Shown here: piece after piece, positions 34,145 through 44,837 of the stretch
Layout: each line of letters starts with the position of its first letter
Numbering within the stretch: the first letter of the stretch is position 1
Source of the DNA: Kluyvera genomosp. 3
Lineage (GTDB): Bacteria > Pseudomonadota > Gammaproteobacteria > Enterobacterales > Enterobacteriaceae
Assembly: GCA_002211745.1 (NCBI GenBank)
Contig: CP022114.1
Span: 558,001 to 622,000, forward strand
DNA length: 64,000 bases
Reading direction: 5' to 3'
Position numbers and translations under genes: made by a program
Notes under the pieces: model-generated
The model's input: only the letters and a program-made list of their open reading frames with translations
Databases searched by the model: none
Told to the model about the DNA's origin: nothing

Positions 34145-34817
34145 CGCGAACCTCAAGCACGTAGCCGACGCCGCGCACGGTATGAATCAGCTTAGGCGTA
34201 AAGTCGTTATCGATTCTGGCGCGCAGGCGTTTGACGGCGACGTCGATCACGTTGGTGTCGCTGTCGAAATTCATGTCCCACACCTGCGAAGCGATCAGCG
34301 AGCGCGGCAGCACTTCTCCCGGGTGGCGCAGGAAAAATTCCAGCAGAGTAAATTCCTTACTGGTCAAAGTGATGCGCGTGTTGCCGCGGGTGACTTTACG
34401 CGAAACCAGATCGAGCGTGAGATCGGCCATCTGAAACTGGCTCTCGACGATCGTTGCCGCGCCACGACGCAGCAGGGTACGTACACGCGCCAGCAGCTCG
34501 GCGAAAGCGAACGGTTTCACCAGATAATCGTCGGCGCCCAGCTCCAGCCCTTTTACCCGGTGCTCAATGGTGCCCAGCGCGGTCAGCAGCAGGATCGGCA
34601 TACCTTTGCCGGCGGAGCGCAGCATGCGCACGATATCCCAGCCGTTGACGTCCGGCAGCATGATATCCAGCACCAGCAGGTCGTAATCGCCGGTCATCGC
34701 CAGATGATAACCGTTGAGGCCGTTGTCGGCGCGATCCACCACAAAGCCCGCTTCCGTCAGCCCCTTACACAGGTACTCCCCAGTTTTGACCTCGTCTTCC
34801 ACCACCAGAATTTTCAC
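34134..34817 (-). CDS. cusR: Copper/silver response regulator CusR/SilR-like
   Basis: A 227-aa OmpR-class regulator. The receiver has the phospho-acceptor aspartate in [17 protein letters not shown] and the lysine in DDYLVKPF. The winged-helix DNA-binding domain contains [20 protein letters not shown]. It starts at a GTG (34817) preceded by GGAGG. The frame is intact. Its expected binding palindrome is at 36597-36618. Confidence 0.95.
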   Translation of the reverse strand: MKILVVEDEVKTGEYLCKGLTEAGFVVDRADNGLNGYHLAMTGDYDLLVLDIMLPDVNGWDIVRMLRSAGKGMPILLLTALGTIEHRVKGLELGADDYLVKPFAFAELLARVRTLLRRGAATIVESQFQMADLTLDLVSRKVTRGNTRITLTSKEFTLLEFFLRHPGEVLPRSLIASQVWDMNFDSDTNVIDVAVKRLRARIDNDFTPKLIHTVRGVGYVLEVRDEG

Positions 34818-34904
34818 GCGCCCTCCGTCGCCGCTGTGTGATGGGCCATTCTAATGAGGAGTGGGGATGACGGAAGAACCACGAGCGAAATACGCCTTGT
34901 CGGG

Positions 34905-36189
34905 TTACTCCGCCACGCGTTTTGCCGCTTCAGCTCCGCGTTAACCTTGCCGTTGATCTCTTTGAGCATCGCTGGAATATCACCATCGCAGCTGGCGTAA
35001 ATTTTATTAAAGCCATCGGCGGTAATTTGCCGTACCGGGATCCAGTTGGGGATCTGCGGCATGTAACGACCGTTCTTCGCGTAAGTGTCGGCGAACACTT
35101 CCCAACGTGGATCGTCATGATAATCTTTGATATTCAGCGTTTTGTTTACCGGCAAGCGGACAATCGGCATTGAGGTGCTGTCGGTTGCCATACCGATCTT
35201 CTGGCCTTCCGGCGAGATCAGAAACTCAAGGAATTTCTTCGCCGCCGCTTTGCGCTGGCTGGTTTTCATCAGGAACGCGGTGGTCCCTTCCGCCATGGAG
35301 ATCGCGCCGCCAGGGCCTGCCGGTGGCGGCACCACGGTGTAGGTCTCTTTACCCGGATCTTTATCAAACAGCGCAATATGGTACGGGCCGGAGGAGTACA
35401 TACCGGTTTGCCCGGAACGGAAGGCGGTGTTGGCATCGGCGGTGGTGTGGTTGATCGCGCCCGGCTGCGCCAGCCCTCGCACACCATGCCGCGCATAAAT
35501 TCCATGGCGGTGACCATCTCTTTGCTATCGAGCGCGGCTTTAAATTTCCCCGGTTGAGTGGCGACTAAGTAGTTCGCGCCCGCCTGCCAGAGATAAGAAG
35601 AAGAGAACGAGCTGGCATAGCCGCGGGTGGTGGCCAGCGGCATGGTGAAACCGTAGGTATCGTTTTTACCGTTGCCGTCCGGGTCGTCATGAGTAAAGGC
35701 CTGGGCCACTTTTTTCAGTTCATCCCAGTTGCCGGGCGCTTTCAGGTTAAGCTTGTTGAGCCAGTCCTGGCGAATAAACAGCGCGTAAGTGTGCGCTGAA
35801 GTGGGGACGCCGTAGTATTTACCGTCCGGTTGCTGAGCCGATTTCCAGGCCGCGTCGTAAATATCGCCGCCGCCTTTCAGCTCGCTCGGCTTAATTTCAT
35901 CGACAATCCCCAGTTGTACCATCTGACCCACGATAATCGCGTCGTTGAAGACTACGTCCGGCAGCGCGTTGCCGGTTGCCGCGCGCGCCAGACGCTGGTC
36001 AAAGTCGGTCACGGCGTTGAAGTACTTGATGGAAATCCCGGTCTCTTTCTGGAACTGGTCGGCGAGCTTTTGATAAATCACTTTTGAATCATTGCTGGCA
36101 CGTATCCAGACGTCGAGCTGTTCGCTGAAGGCATTTTGTGAAAGGGCACATAACAAGGCTAAACCAAGCGCTTTTGTTCTGAATTTCAT
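34905..36189 (-). CDS. Orphan sugar ABC transporter substrate-binding protein (frameshifted)
   Basis: A periplasmic solute-binding protein of the maltose/glycerol-phosphate (family 1) class. The signal peptide (MKFRTKALGLALLCALSQ to NAFS) is followed by EQLDVWIRASNDSK; later come GVPTSAHTYALFIRQDWLNK and FRSGQTGMYSSGPY. The frame breaks near 35477, one G short in CEGLAQPG. As written the 3' end runs to 34814 and overlaps the cusR GTG; a second lost base near 34928 would end it at 34905 with KRVAE, about 428 aa. No permease or ATPase gene is nearby. It sits between cusR and the cus control region, where E. coli has nothing. Ligand unknown. Confidence 0.82.
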
Positions 36190-36698
36190 AGAGAGACTCC
36201 GGTTTTGCGATAGGTATTATTTTCATCCCTGAACAGAGGTAAGGATTGGTGAAAAGGAAAACGAAACGATGATAGGAGTGCTATTTGTATGAAACAACGT
36301 TCTATTATGGCTAACCGGTAAATATCGCGTGGTTATGCGGGGCATCTCACAGGGAAAATAAACGAAAATATTCGCGGGAAAATATAACCCGGTGAAAATG
36401 TTGATATTGCTGTTTTTCGGCAAATAGCGCTTAGCCTTAACCCGGCCATTAATTTGTGAGCGTTCTGGCATATTATGGATTAAATGTGATCGCGGTTAAT
36501 TTCTCCCCGCCGATATTCGCTTTTTTAACGTTTGTAAAAACCGATGCAGCTTTTCCGCGCGGATTTTCGCCGGGCGGATCACGTTATTCCCTACCTTAAA
36601 TGACAACTTTGTCATTATCCTGTCAGGTTACCAACAGAGTCACTCCCGTAAGGTAGTTACCAGGCCAGCCCTTCTGATTCGGCCAAACAGGACGTGAC
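36190..36698. promoter_or_regulatory. AT-rich divergent control region of the cus locus
   Basis: A 509-nt stretch without a gene lies between the binding-protein gene (minus) and cusC (plus). It is much richer in A and T than the flanks. The one feature I can name is the CusR/SilR palindrome near the cusC side; no other repeat or convincing ORF is seen. Confidence 0.6.
36597..36618. promoter_or_regulatory. CusR/SilR copper box
   Basis: AATGACAACTTTGTCATT (36599-36616) is a perfect 8+2+8 palindrome matching the published CusR/PcoR box (AATGACAA-NN-TTGTCATT). It is 81 nt before cusC and about 410 nt from the divergent binding-protein start. Confidence 0.9.
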
Positions 36699-38081
36699 AT
36701 GTTGAAAGTAAAACCTTTGACGCTGCTGATGGCGTTTATGCTGGCCGGATGTACCTCGCTGGCGCCGGATTACCAGCAGCCTGAAAATATCGTTCCCCAA
36801 CAATTTTCGCTGTCTGCGGGCTCGCTGGTGGCGACCGGCGGCAGCTGGCAGGAGACCGGCTGGCAAACCTTTTTTGTCGACCCGCAGGCAAAGCGGTTAA
36901 TCGACGTTGCGCTCCGTAACAACCGCGATCTGCGTATGGCGATGCTCAACGTTGAAGCCGCGCGCGCGCAGTACAACGTGACCGATGCCGGGCGCTATCC
37001 TCAGTTGGATAGCGCCTCCAGCGCGAGCTATAAAGGCGACCTGCAGGGCCGCGACGCCACGGATAAAAGCTATGACGTAGGGCTGAACCTGAGCTACGAG
37101 CTGGACTTTTTCGGCAAGCTGAAAAACATGAGCGAAGCCGACAGGCAGAACGTATTCGCCAGCCAGGCGGCACAGCGCGCCGCGCAGATTGTGGTGGTGA
37201 CCAACGTTTCGCAGGCCTATTTTAATCAGCGCCGCCTGGCCGCGCAGTTGGCCATTGCCAAAGAGACGCTGCGTAATTATCAGCAGTCCTACGGCTTCGT
37301 CGAGCAACAGCTGGTGACCGGCAGCACCAACGTGCTGGCTCTGGAGCAGGCGCGCGGCGTGATTGAAAGCACCCGCGCCGATATCGCTAAACGGGAAGGC
37401 GAACTGGCGCAGGCTAACCATTTATTGCAGCAACTGCTGGGTACCTACAGCACGCCGCTGAGCGACAGCGCGCAGAGTGACGCGCTGAACCCGCTACCGC
37501 TGCCGGCCAATCTACCGTCGACCATTCTGCTCCAGCGCCCGGATATTATGGAGGCCGAGCACCAACTGCGTGCCGCCGACGCCAATATCGGCGTCGCCCG
37601 CGCGGCGTTCTTCCCCTCCATCACTCTGACCAGCGGCGTCTCGACCAGCAGCTCGGCGCTTTCCAGCCTGTTTAACGCGGCGAGCGGCATGTGGAGCTTT
37701 GTGCCGAAGGTTGACCTGCCGATTTTCAACGCCGGGCGTAATGAAGCCAATCTGGCGCTGGCAAACGTGAAGCAGCGCCAGGCGGTGGTGACCTACGAGC
37801 AAAAAATTCAGGCGGCCTTTAAAGAGGTGGCGGATGCGCTCTCGCTACGCGACAGCCTTCAGGGGCAATTCGTGGCTCAGCAGCGTTATTTAGCTTCGCT
37901 GCAAATTACCTTACAACGCGCGCGCGCGTTATATGCCAGCGGTGCGGTGAGCTATATCGAAGTGCTCGATGCCGAGCGTTCAATATTCGCCACGCAGCAG
38001 GCCATTCTCGATTTGATTTATTCCCAACAGGTCAACGAAATCAATTTATTCACCGCCCTTGGCGGCGGCTGGAAAGCTTAA
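36699..38081 (+). CDS. cusC: Outer-membrane factor CusC of the copper/silver efflux pump
   Basis: CusC is a TolC-like trimeric outer-membrane lipoprotein that completes the CusCBA pump. The 460-aa chain has the lipobox LAGC with C18 as the acylated residue, and the two-fold OEP repeat (ALRNNRDLRMAMLNVEAARA and, later, LQRPDIMEAEHQLRAADAN). The frame is intact. It is the first gene of the cusCFBA operon, with the copper box upstream. Confidence 0.95.
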   Translation: MLKVKPLTLLMAFMLAGCTSLAPDYQQPENIVPQQFSLSAGSLVATGGSWQETGWQTFFVDPQAKRLIDVALRNNRDLRMAMLNVEAARAQYNVTDAGRYPQLDSASSASYKGDLQGRDATDKSYDVGLNLSYELDFFGKLKNMSEADRQNVFASQAAQRAAQIVVVTNVSQAYFNQRRLAAQLAIAKETLRNYQQSYGFVEQQLVTGSTNVLALEQARGVIESTRADIAKREGELAQANHLLQQLLGTYSTPLSDSAQSDALNPLPLPANLPSTILLQRPDIMEAEHQLRAADANIGVARAAFFPSITLTSGVSTSSSALSSLFNAASGMWSFVPKVDLPIFNAGRNEANLALANVKQRQAVVTYEQKIQAAFKEVADALSLRDSLQGQFVAQQRYLASLQITLQRARALYASGAVSYIEVLDAERSIFATQQAILDLIYSQQVNEINLFTALGGGWKA

Positions 38082-38104
38082 CCCTTATTCAGGAGTCTTC
38101 AATA

Positions 38105-38449
38105 ATGCGTCAATTCACTACTCTGCTCGGCGGTATTTTTATGGTCATGGCGATGAACGTTCAGGCGGCGGAAATGCAGCATGACGGGCATGGACAAATG
38201 ATGGACATGAGCGCGAAACCGGCGGTGATTAAAGGCACCGGCATCGTGAAGTTGATTGATACCCAGGCGAAGAAAATCACCATTGAACATGAGGCGATCG
38301 CGGAAGTTAACTGGCCTGCGATGACCATGCGTTTTACCTACAGCGAACCGACGCCAGCGATTGAGCAGCTCAAAGAGGGCAGCCGCGTGGATTTCAGCTT
38401 CATCCAGCAGGGGAATATCTCCCTTCTTCAGGACATTAAAACGCGCTGA
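38105..38449 (+). CDS. cusF: Periplasmic Cu(I)/Ag(I) chaperone CusF
   Basis: CusF hands Cu(I) or Ag(I) to CusB. The 114-aa product has a signal peptide ending VQAA, then a Met/His-rich stretch (EMQHDGHGQMMDM). The OB-fold metal site has the His of IEHEA, W in NWPAM and two Met in MTM, the H-W-M-M set of CusF. Its TGA overlaps the cusB ATG (ATGA-type, 38447-38451). Confidence 0.95.
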   Translation: MRQFTTLLGGIFMVMAMNVQAAEMQHDGHGQMMDMSAKPAVIKGTGIVKLIDTQAKKITIEHEAIAEVNWPAMTMRFTYSEPTPAIEQLKEGSRVDFSFIQQGNISLLQDIKTR

Positions 38450-39695
38450 TGGCCATGACAAAAGCTCAATTAAAATATACCGCGGCGATCGTCTGTAGCC
38501 TGGTGATTGGTGGGCTGGCAACGGCGGCGATAAGCCGCCTGACGGCCCTGACGCACAGGTTAAAGCCGAGCCAGCCGAGCGTAAAGTGCTCTACTGGTAC
38601 GATCCGATGAAGCCAGATGTGCGCTTTGATAAACCGGGCAAATCGCCGTTTATGGATATGGACCTGGTGGCCAAGTACGCCGATGAAGGAGGCGAGACCT
38701 CCACGAATGGCGTACGAATCGATCCCACTCAGGTGCACAATCTGGGGATGCGTACCGCGACGGTGACGAAAGGGCGGCTGACCTACAGCCAGACGCTGCC
38801 GGCGAACGTCAGCTATAACGAATACCAGTTCGTGATTGTGCAAGCGCGCGCCGAAGGCTTTATCGAGAAGGTGTATCCGCTCACGGTCGGTGACAAGGTA
38901 CGCAAAGGCGCGCCGCTGGTGGAAGTGACGATTCCGTCGTGGGTGGAGGCGCAGAGTGAATATCTGCTGCTGGCCAGCTCCGGCGGCACGGCAACGCAGC
39001 TGGAGGGCGTGCTGGAACGACTGCGTCTGGCGGGGATGCCGGAGACGGACATCCAGCGGATGCGCACGACCCGTCGGGTACAGACGCGCTTTACTCTCAA
39101 CGCGCCGATTGACGGTGTGCTCACCGCCTTTAGTCTGAAAAGCGGAATGAACATCGCCAAAGATAACGTCGTGGCGCAGATACAGGGTATGGATCCGGTG
39201 TGGATCAGCGCCGCAGTACCGGAATCCACGGCCTGGCTGCTGAAGGATTCGACGCAGTTCAGGGTGGCGATCCCGGCCTATCCCGATAAAACCTTCCCGA
39301 TCCAGAAATGGTCCATTTTGCCCAGCGTCGATCCAACCACCCGTACCGTGCAGGTGCGTTTGCAGGTTAACAACCGGGACGAACTGCTGAAGCCTGGGAT
39401 GAACGCTTACCTGAAGCTGAACACGCAAAGTGACGAAATGCTGTTGATTCCGTCGCAGGCGGTGATTGATACCGGCGATGAACAGCGGGTGATTACCGTG
39501 GCCAGCAACGGTGAATTTGTACCGAAGAAAATTCAGGTGCTGCACGCATCACAGCAGCAGACGGGCGTGGCCAGCGGCCTGGCGGAAGGAGAGTCGGTAG
39601 TGCTGAACGGCCTGTTCCTGATTGACTCCGAAGCCAATATCAGCGGCGCGTTGGATCGTATGCGCCATACCGCTGACCCTCATGCCGGGCATTAA
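38449..39695 (+). CDS. cusB: Membrane-fusion protein CusB (one apparent frameshift)
   Basis: CusB is the periplasmic adaptor that links CusA to CusC and takes metal from CusF. It starts [13 protein letters not shown] with an N-terminal anchor. The heavy-metal-binding start of the mature part is [13 protein letters not shown] with [10 protein letters not shown]. Barrel-sandwich and beta-barrel domains follow ([29 protein letters not shown]). The break near 38545 is one C short. Restored length is 415 aa. Confidence 0.94.
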
Positions 39696-39705
39696 GGAGA
39701 CGGTG

Positions 39706-42700
39706 ATGATTGAATGGATTATCCGGCGTTCGGTCGCCAACCGTTTTCTGGTAATGATGGGAGTACTGTTTCTCAGCGCCTGGGGCGGCTGGACGATCGT
39801 CAATACGCCGGTGGATGCGCTGCCGGATCTCTCTGACGTGCAGGTGATCGTCAAAACCAGCTATCCGGGGCAGGCGCCGCAGATTGTGGAAAATCAGGTC
39901 ACCTATCCGCTCACCACCACCATGCTGTCCGTGCCGGGGCGAAGACCGTGCGCGGCTTCTCGCAGTTCGGCGATTCCTACGTGTACGTCATTTTTGAAGA
40001 CGGCACCGACCTGTACTGGGCGCGCTCGCGCGTGCTGGAGTACCTCAATCAGGTGCAGGGCAAACTGCCGCAGGGCGTCAGTTCGGAGATTGGCCCGGAC
40101 GCCACCGGCGTCGGCTGGATCTTTGAGTACGCGCTGGTGGACAAAAGCGGCAAGCACGATCTCGCCGAGCTGCGTTCGTTGCAGGACTGGTTCCTGAAGT
40201 ACGAGCTGAAAACCATCCCTAACGTTGCCGAAGTGGCGTCGGTGGGCGGCGTGGTGAAGCAGTATCAGGTGCAGGTCGACCCGATGAAGCTCGCCCAATA
40301 CGGTATCAGTCTTGGAGAGGTTAAGCAGGCGCTCAGCACCTCGAATCAGGAAGCGGGCGGTTCATCGGTTGAAATCGCCGAAGCGGAATATATGGTGCGC
40401 GCCACCGGCTATCTCAAAAGCCTGGATGACTTTAATCATATCGTCCTGAAAGCGGGGGAGAATGGTGTACCGGTCTATCTGAAGGACGTGGCGCGGGTGC
40501 AGATTGGCCCGGAAATGCGCCGTGGCATCGCCGAACTGAACGGCGAGGGGGAAGTGGCGGGCGGCGTGGTACTGCTGCGTTCTGGTAAGAATGCCCGTGA
40601 AGTGATTACGGCGGTGAAAGAGAAGCTCGCCACGCTGCAAAAAAGCCTGCCGGAAGGCGTTGAGATCGTCACGACTTACGACCGTAGCCAGTTGATTGAC
40701 CGCGCGATCGATAACCTGCGTTCAAAGCTGATTGAAGAATTTATCGTGGTGGCGGTGGTTTGCGCGCTGTTTCTCTGGCACGTGCGCTCGGCGCTGGTGG
40801 CGATTGTCTCGCTGCCGCTGGGGCTGTGCATTGCCTTTATCGTCATGCACTTCCAGGGGCTGAACGCCAACATCATGTCGCTTGGCGGCATCGCCATCGC
40901 GGTTGGGGCGATGGTGGACGCGGCGATCGTCATGATTGAAAACGCCCACAAGCGGCTGGAGCACTGGCAGGAAGCGCATCCCGATGAACCAATGGACAAC
41001 GCCACGCGCTGGAAAGAAATTACCGATGCGGCGGTAGAGGTGGGGCCAGCGCTGTTTATCAGCCTGCTGATTATCACCCTGTCGTTTATTCCCATCTTTA
41101 CCCTGGAAGGCCAGGAAGGGCGACTGTTTGGCCCGCTGGCGTTTACCAAAACCTACGCCATGGCCGGGGCGGCGGCGCTGGCGATTGTGGTGATTCCGAT
41201 CCTGATGGGGTTCTGGATTAAGGGGAAAATTCCGGCAGAATCGCGCAACCCGTTAAACCGTTTTCTGATTGCCCTTTATCACCCGCTGCTGCTGAAGGTG
41301 CTGAAGTGGCCGAAGCTGACGCTGCTGGTCGCCGTGCTGTCGATGTTTACCGTTATCTGGCCGCTGAGCAAGGTGGGCGGCGAGTTTCTGCCGAAGATCA
41401 ACGAAGGCGATCTGCTGTATATGCCCTCGACGCTGCCGGGTATCTCGCCGGGGCAGGCGGCGGTGTTGCTACAGCAAACCGACAAGCTGATTAAAACGGT
41501 GCCGGAGGTGGCGTCGGTGTTTGGCAAAGCCGGGAAAGCGGAAACCGCGACCGACTCCGCGCCGCTGGAGATGATTGAAACCACCATCCAGCTCAAGCCC
41601 CAGGATCAGTGGCGGCCAGGGATGACGCTCGACAAAATCATCGACGAGCTGGATGCCACCGTGCGTCTGCCGGGCTGGCGAACCTGTGGGTGCCGCCGAT
41701 TCGTAACCGCATTGATATGCTCTCGACCGGTATCAAAAGCCCGATTGGTATTAAAGTTTCGGGCACTTCGCTGGCGGACATCGACGACGCGGCGCAGCGC
41801 ATTGAAACCGTGGCGAAAACGGTGCCTGGCGTCGTTTCCGCGCTGGCGGAGCGGCTGGAAGGCGGACGCTATATCGATGTCGATATTGACCGGCAGAAAG
41901 CCGCACGCTTCGGCATGACCGTGGGCGATGTGCAGCTTTTCGTTTCGTCGGCGATCGGCGGAGCGATGGTGGGAGAAACCGTTGAGGGAGTCGCGCGTTA
42001 CCCGATCAACATTCGCTACCCGCAAGGTTTCCGCGACAGCCCGATGGCCCTACGCCAGTTGCCGATTCTGACGCCCACAAAGCAACAGATTACGCTCGGC
42101 GACGTGGCGAAAGTGCAGGTGGTATCCGGGCCGACGATGCTGAAAACGGAAAACGCCCGCCCGGCGAGCTGGATTTACATCGACGCACGTGACCGCGATA
42201 TGGTTTCGGTGGTGCATGACCTGCAAACGGCCATTAGCCAGAATGTGACCCTGAAGCCGGGCACCAGCGTGGCGTTCTCCGGGCAGTTTGAACTGCTGGA
42301 GCACGCCAATAAGAAGCTCAAGTTGATGGTGCCAATGACGGTCATGATTATCTTCATTCTGCTCTATCTGGCTTTCCGTCGGGTGGAAGAAGCGGTGTTG
42401 ATTCTGATGAGTCTGCCGTTTGCGCTGGTGGGCGGGATCTGGTTCCTCTACTGGCAGGCGTTCCATATGTCGGTGGCGACCGGCACCGGGTTTATCGCTC
42501 TGGCCGGGGTCGCGGCGGAGTTTGGCGTGGTAATGCTGATGTATTTGCGCCACGCAGTGGAAGCCGATCCTAAGCTCCAGCGCGCGGAAACCTTCACCGA
42601 GCAAGGCCTGGACGACGCGCTTTACCACGGCGCGGTGCTGCGCGTACGGCCAAAAGCAATGACCGTCGCCGTGATTATTGCCGGGTTATTGCCCATACTG

Positions 42701-42846
42701 TGGGGACGGGCGCAGGTTCAGAAGTGATGAGCCGTATTGCCGCGCCGATGATTGGCGGGATGATTACCGCGCCGCTGCTGTCGTTGTTTATCATTCCGGC
42801 TGCCTATAAATTGATATGGTTATACCGCCACAAACGTAGCCAATAA
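39706..42846 (+). CDS. cusA: RND copper/silver efflux transporter CusA (three apparent frameshifts)
   Basis: CusA is the proton-driven inner-membrane RND pump (heavy-metal class). It starts [16 protein letters not shown]. The proton-relay helix carries [20 protein letters not shown] with the conserved Asp, and [20 protein letters not shown] and [19 protein letters not shown] lie in the second half. Breaks near 39940, 41670 and 42705 are each one G short in a G run. Restored length is 1047 aa, the same as E. coli CusA. The final segment ends YRHKRSQ. Confidence 0.95.
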
Positions 42847-42864
42847 AGTGTGCGATTGACGCGC

Positions 42865-42894
42865 GTAGGCCCGATAAGCGCATCGCTATCCGGC
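42865..42894. repeat. REP unit 1 after cusA
   Basis: GTAGGCCCGATAAGCGCATC followed by GCTATCCGGC is a REP palindrome. It pairs with the inverted unit at 42911-42946 to form a BIME in the 140-nt gap between cusA and yraR. Confidence 0.85.
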
Positions 42895-42910
42895 AGTCAC
42901 GGAGTACATT

Positions 42911-42946
42911 GCTGGATGGCGGCGTAAACGCCTTATCCGGCCTACG
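42911..42946. repeat. REP unit 2 before yraR
   Basis: GCTGGATGGCGGCGTAAACG followed by CCTTATCCGGCCTAC is a REP palindrome inverted relative to the unit at 42865-42894. Confidence 0.85.
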
Positions 42947-42986
42947 AGCGGTGAACCATTCGATACCAGGGAATAGGGAGACCCTT

Positions 42987-43628
42987 ATGCATCACGTCCT
43001 CATTACCGGTGCCACTGGCCTTGTTGGTGGGCACTTACTTAATCTGCTGCGCCGCGAGGCGCAGGTGGAATCGATTATTGCGCCTACGCGCCATCCGCTG
43101 GAGCACGCCTTCGGCATAGAGAACCCGCATGACCCGGATCTCAGCGCCGCGCTCGCGCAGGTCACCTCACCCATCGATACCGTATTTTGCTGCCTTGGCA
43201 CCACGATACGCGATGCGGGCTCAAAGGCCGCATTCACCCATGTTGACTACGACCAGGTGCTGGAAACGGCACAGACTGGTTTACGCCTTGGCGCGCAGCA
43301 ACTGCTGGTGGTGAGCGCGATGGGGGCAAACGCGAATTCGCCGTTTTTCTACAACCGCGTGAAAGGTCAGATGGAATCGGCGCTGATTGAACAAGATTGG
43401 CCGCGGCTCACTCTGGCTCGCCCCTCGATGCTGCTGGGTGAACGCAGCACGCCGCGCTTAAACGAGCGTCTGCTGGCGCCGCTGTTTAGTTTGCTGCCGG
43501 GAAACTGGAAGTCGATTGCTGCGCAGGATGTGGCGAAAGCCATGCTGAGAATGGCGAAGAATCCGGGGCGTCCCGGTGACGATTTTGTCGTCGCGTCAGC
43601 TAAGAGAAATGGCCCGGCAGTGAATTAG
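42987..43628 (+). CDS. yraR: NAD(P)-binding Rossmann-fold protein YraR
   Basis: A 213-aa short-chain-dehydrogenase-like protein. The nucleotide-binding motif [11 protein letters not shown] is at the N-terminus, and YNRVKGQME gives a YxxxK-like pair. No substrate is known. The ATG at 42987 starts [11 protein letters not shown]; the longer frame upstream runs through REP sequence. It marks the right edge of the cus locus and is convergent with dolP. Confidence 0.9.
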   Translation: MHHVLITGATGLVGGHLLNLLRREAQVESIIAPTRHPLEHAFGIENPHDPDLSAALAQVTSPIDTVFCCLGTTIRDAGSKAAFTHVDYDQVLETAQTGLRLGAQQLLVVSAMGANANSPFFYNRVKGQMESALIEQDWPRLTLARPSMLLGERSTPRLNERLLAPLFSLLPGNWKSIAAQDVAKAMLRMAKNPGRPGDDFVVASAKRNGPAVN

Positions 43629-43645
43629 CCGGGCCATCGTGCGGA

Positions 43646-44221
43646 TTACTGAATGTAGGTAAACGCGGTGGTGACGCGCTTCACGCCGCTCACGCGGCTG
43701 GCGATATCGGCCGCGGCTTTGCCTTCACGGTCGGTCACCAGGCCCATCAGGAACACTTCACCGTTCTCGGTAGTGGCCTTCACGTTCGAGGATTTCACCT
43801 GATCGCTGGTTAACAGCTGCGAGCGTACTTTGGTGGTTATCCAGGTGTCTGACGAAGAGGTGCCCAGGCTAATCGGCTGGCCCTGACGCACTTCATTAAA
43901 CACTTCGGTAGCCCCATCAACGCCAACGGCAATCTGCTTCGCACGGGTCGCGAGGCTGAGGTCCGGCGCCTGACCGGTCAGCAGCACTTTGCCCTGATAT
44001 GCGGTCACGTTGATACGCGCTTCTTTCTTAATTTGTGCATCTTTTGACAGTGCGCTGTTCACGCGAACTTCCAGCGTGCTGTCGTCCACCTGAGTTCCCA
44101 CCGTGCGCGGGTCAGTTGCGGCTTTGGTCCCCACTGCCGCGGTGCCAACAACGGCGGCGGCAATGCATCCCTGGAGCAGCAGTGCGGAAATAAGGACCGC
44201 GAGGGTCGAAATTACCTTCAT
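43646..44221 (-). CDS. dolP: Outer-membrane lipoprotein DolP (two BON domains)
   Basis: DolP (YraP) binds anionic phospholipid at the division site and supports outer-membrane integrity. The 191-aa precursor has the lipobox LQGC with C19. Two BON domains follow (about 46-115 and 124-190; KVLLTGQAP and GEVFLMGLV). The frame is intact. It lies 9 nt after diaA in a yraN-diaA-dolP minus-strand row. Confidence 0.95.
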   Translation of the reverse strand: MKVISTLAVLISALLLQGCIAAAVVGTAAVGTKAATDPRTVGTQVDDSTLEVRVNSALSKDAQIKKEARINVTAYQGKVLLTGQAPDLSLATRAKQIAVGVDGATEVFNEVRQGQPISLGTSSSDTWITTKVRSQLLTSDQVKSSNVKATTENGEVFLMGLVTDREGKAAADIASRVSGVKRVTTAFTYIQ

Positions 44222-44230
44222 GTGTTCTCC

Positions 44231-44821
44231 TTAGTCGTCCTGGTGTGGGAAAAGGGTGTTATCAATTAAATCGCACAGACAGTTCACCGTGAGCATGTGC
44301 ATTTCCTGAATGCGCGCGCTGCGGTGCGACGGGATGCGAATTTCCACATCCTGCTGGCCCAGCAAACCGGCCAGCTCGCCGCCGTCATAGCCCGTCAGGG
44401 CCACGATGGTCATGTCGCGGGTCACGGCGGCTTCAACCGCTTTCACGATATCGCGGCTGTTGCCGCGCGTGGAAATGGCCAGCAACACATCGCCAGCATG
44501 ACCCAACGCGCGCACCTGCTTGGCATAGATTTCATCATGCAGGCGATCGTTGGCGATTGCCGTTAAGACCACGTTATCAGTATTAAGTGCAATCGCAGGT
44601 AAACCGGGACGCTCAGTTTCATAACGGTTAATCATACAGGCCGCAAAATGCTGTGCGTTGGCCGCGGATGAACCGTTACCACAACAGAGAATTTTGTTGC
44701 CGTTCAGCAGCGACTGTACCAGGGTCATCGCGGCTCGGGAGATAGCGTCCGGGAGCGCTTCCGCCGCGGCAATTTGGGTCTGGATGCTTTCGGTGAAGCA
44801 CACTTTGATTCTTTCGAGCAC
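44231..44821 (-). CDS. diaA: DnaA initiator-associating protein DiaA
   Basis: DiaA is a tetrameric SIS-domain protein that helps DnaA assemble at oriC. The 196-aa product starts at a GTG (44821). The SIS phosphosugar-like pocket is [15 protein letters not shown] and the segment [16 protein letters not shown] follows. The frame is intact. Confidence 0.96.
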   Translation of the reverse strand: MLERIKVCFTESIQTQIAAAEALPDAISRAAMTLVQSLLNGNKILCCGNGSSAANAQHFAACMINRYETERPGLPAIALNTDNVVLTAIANDRLHDEIYAKQVRALGHAGDVLLAISTRGNSRDIVKAVEAAVTRDMTIVALTGYDGGELAGLLGQQDVEIRIPSHRSARIQEMHMLTVNCLCDLIDNTLFPHQDD

Positions 44822-44837
44822 GATATCCCTTTACATT

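Noticed and set aside
34814-34904. A translationally coupled 3' end of the binding protein overlapping the cusR GTG
   Set aside because: Possible as written, but the last 26 residues look random, and a second lost base would end the protein at 34905; kept only as an alternative.
36190-36596. A small gene or mobile-element remnant in the AT-rich cus control region
   Set aside because: No ORF with a credible start signal, no terminal inverted repeats and no target duplication could be found.
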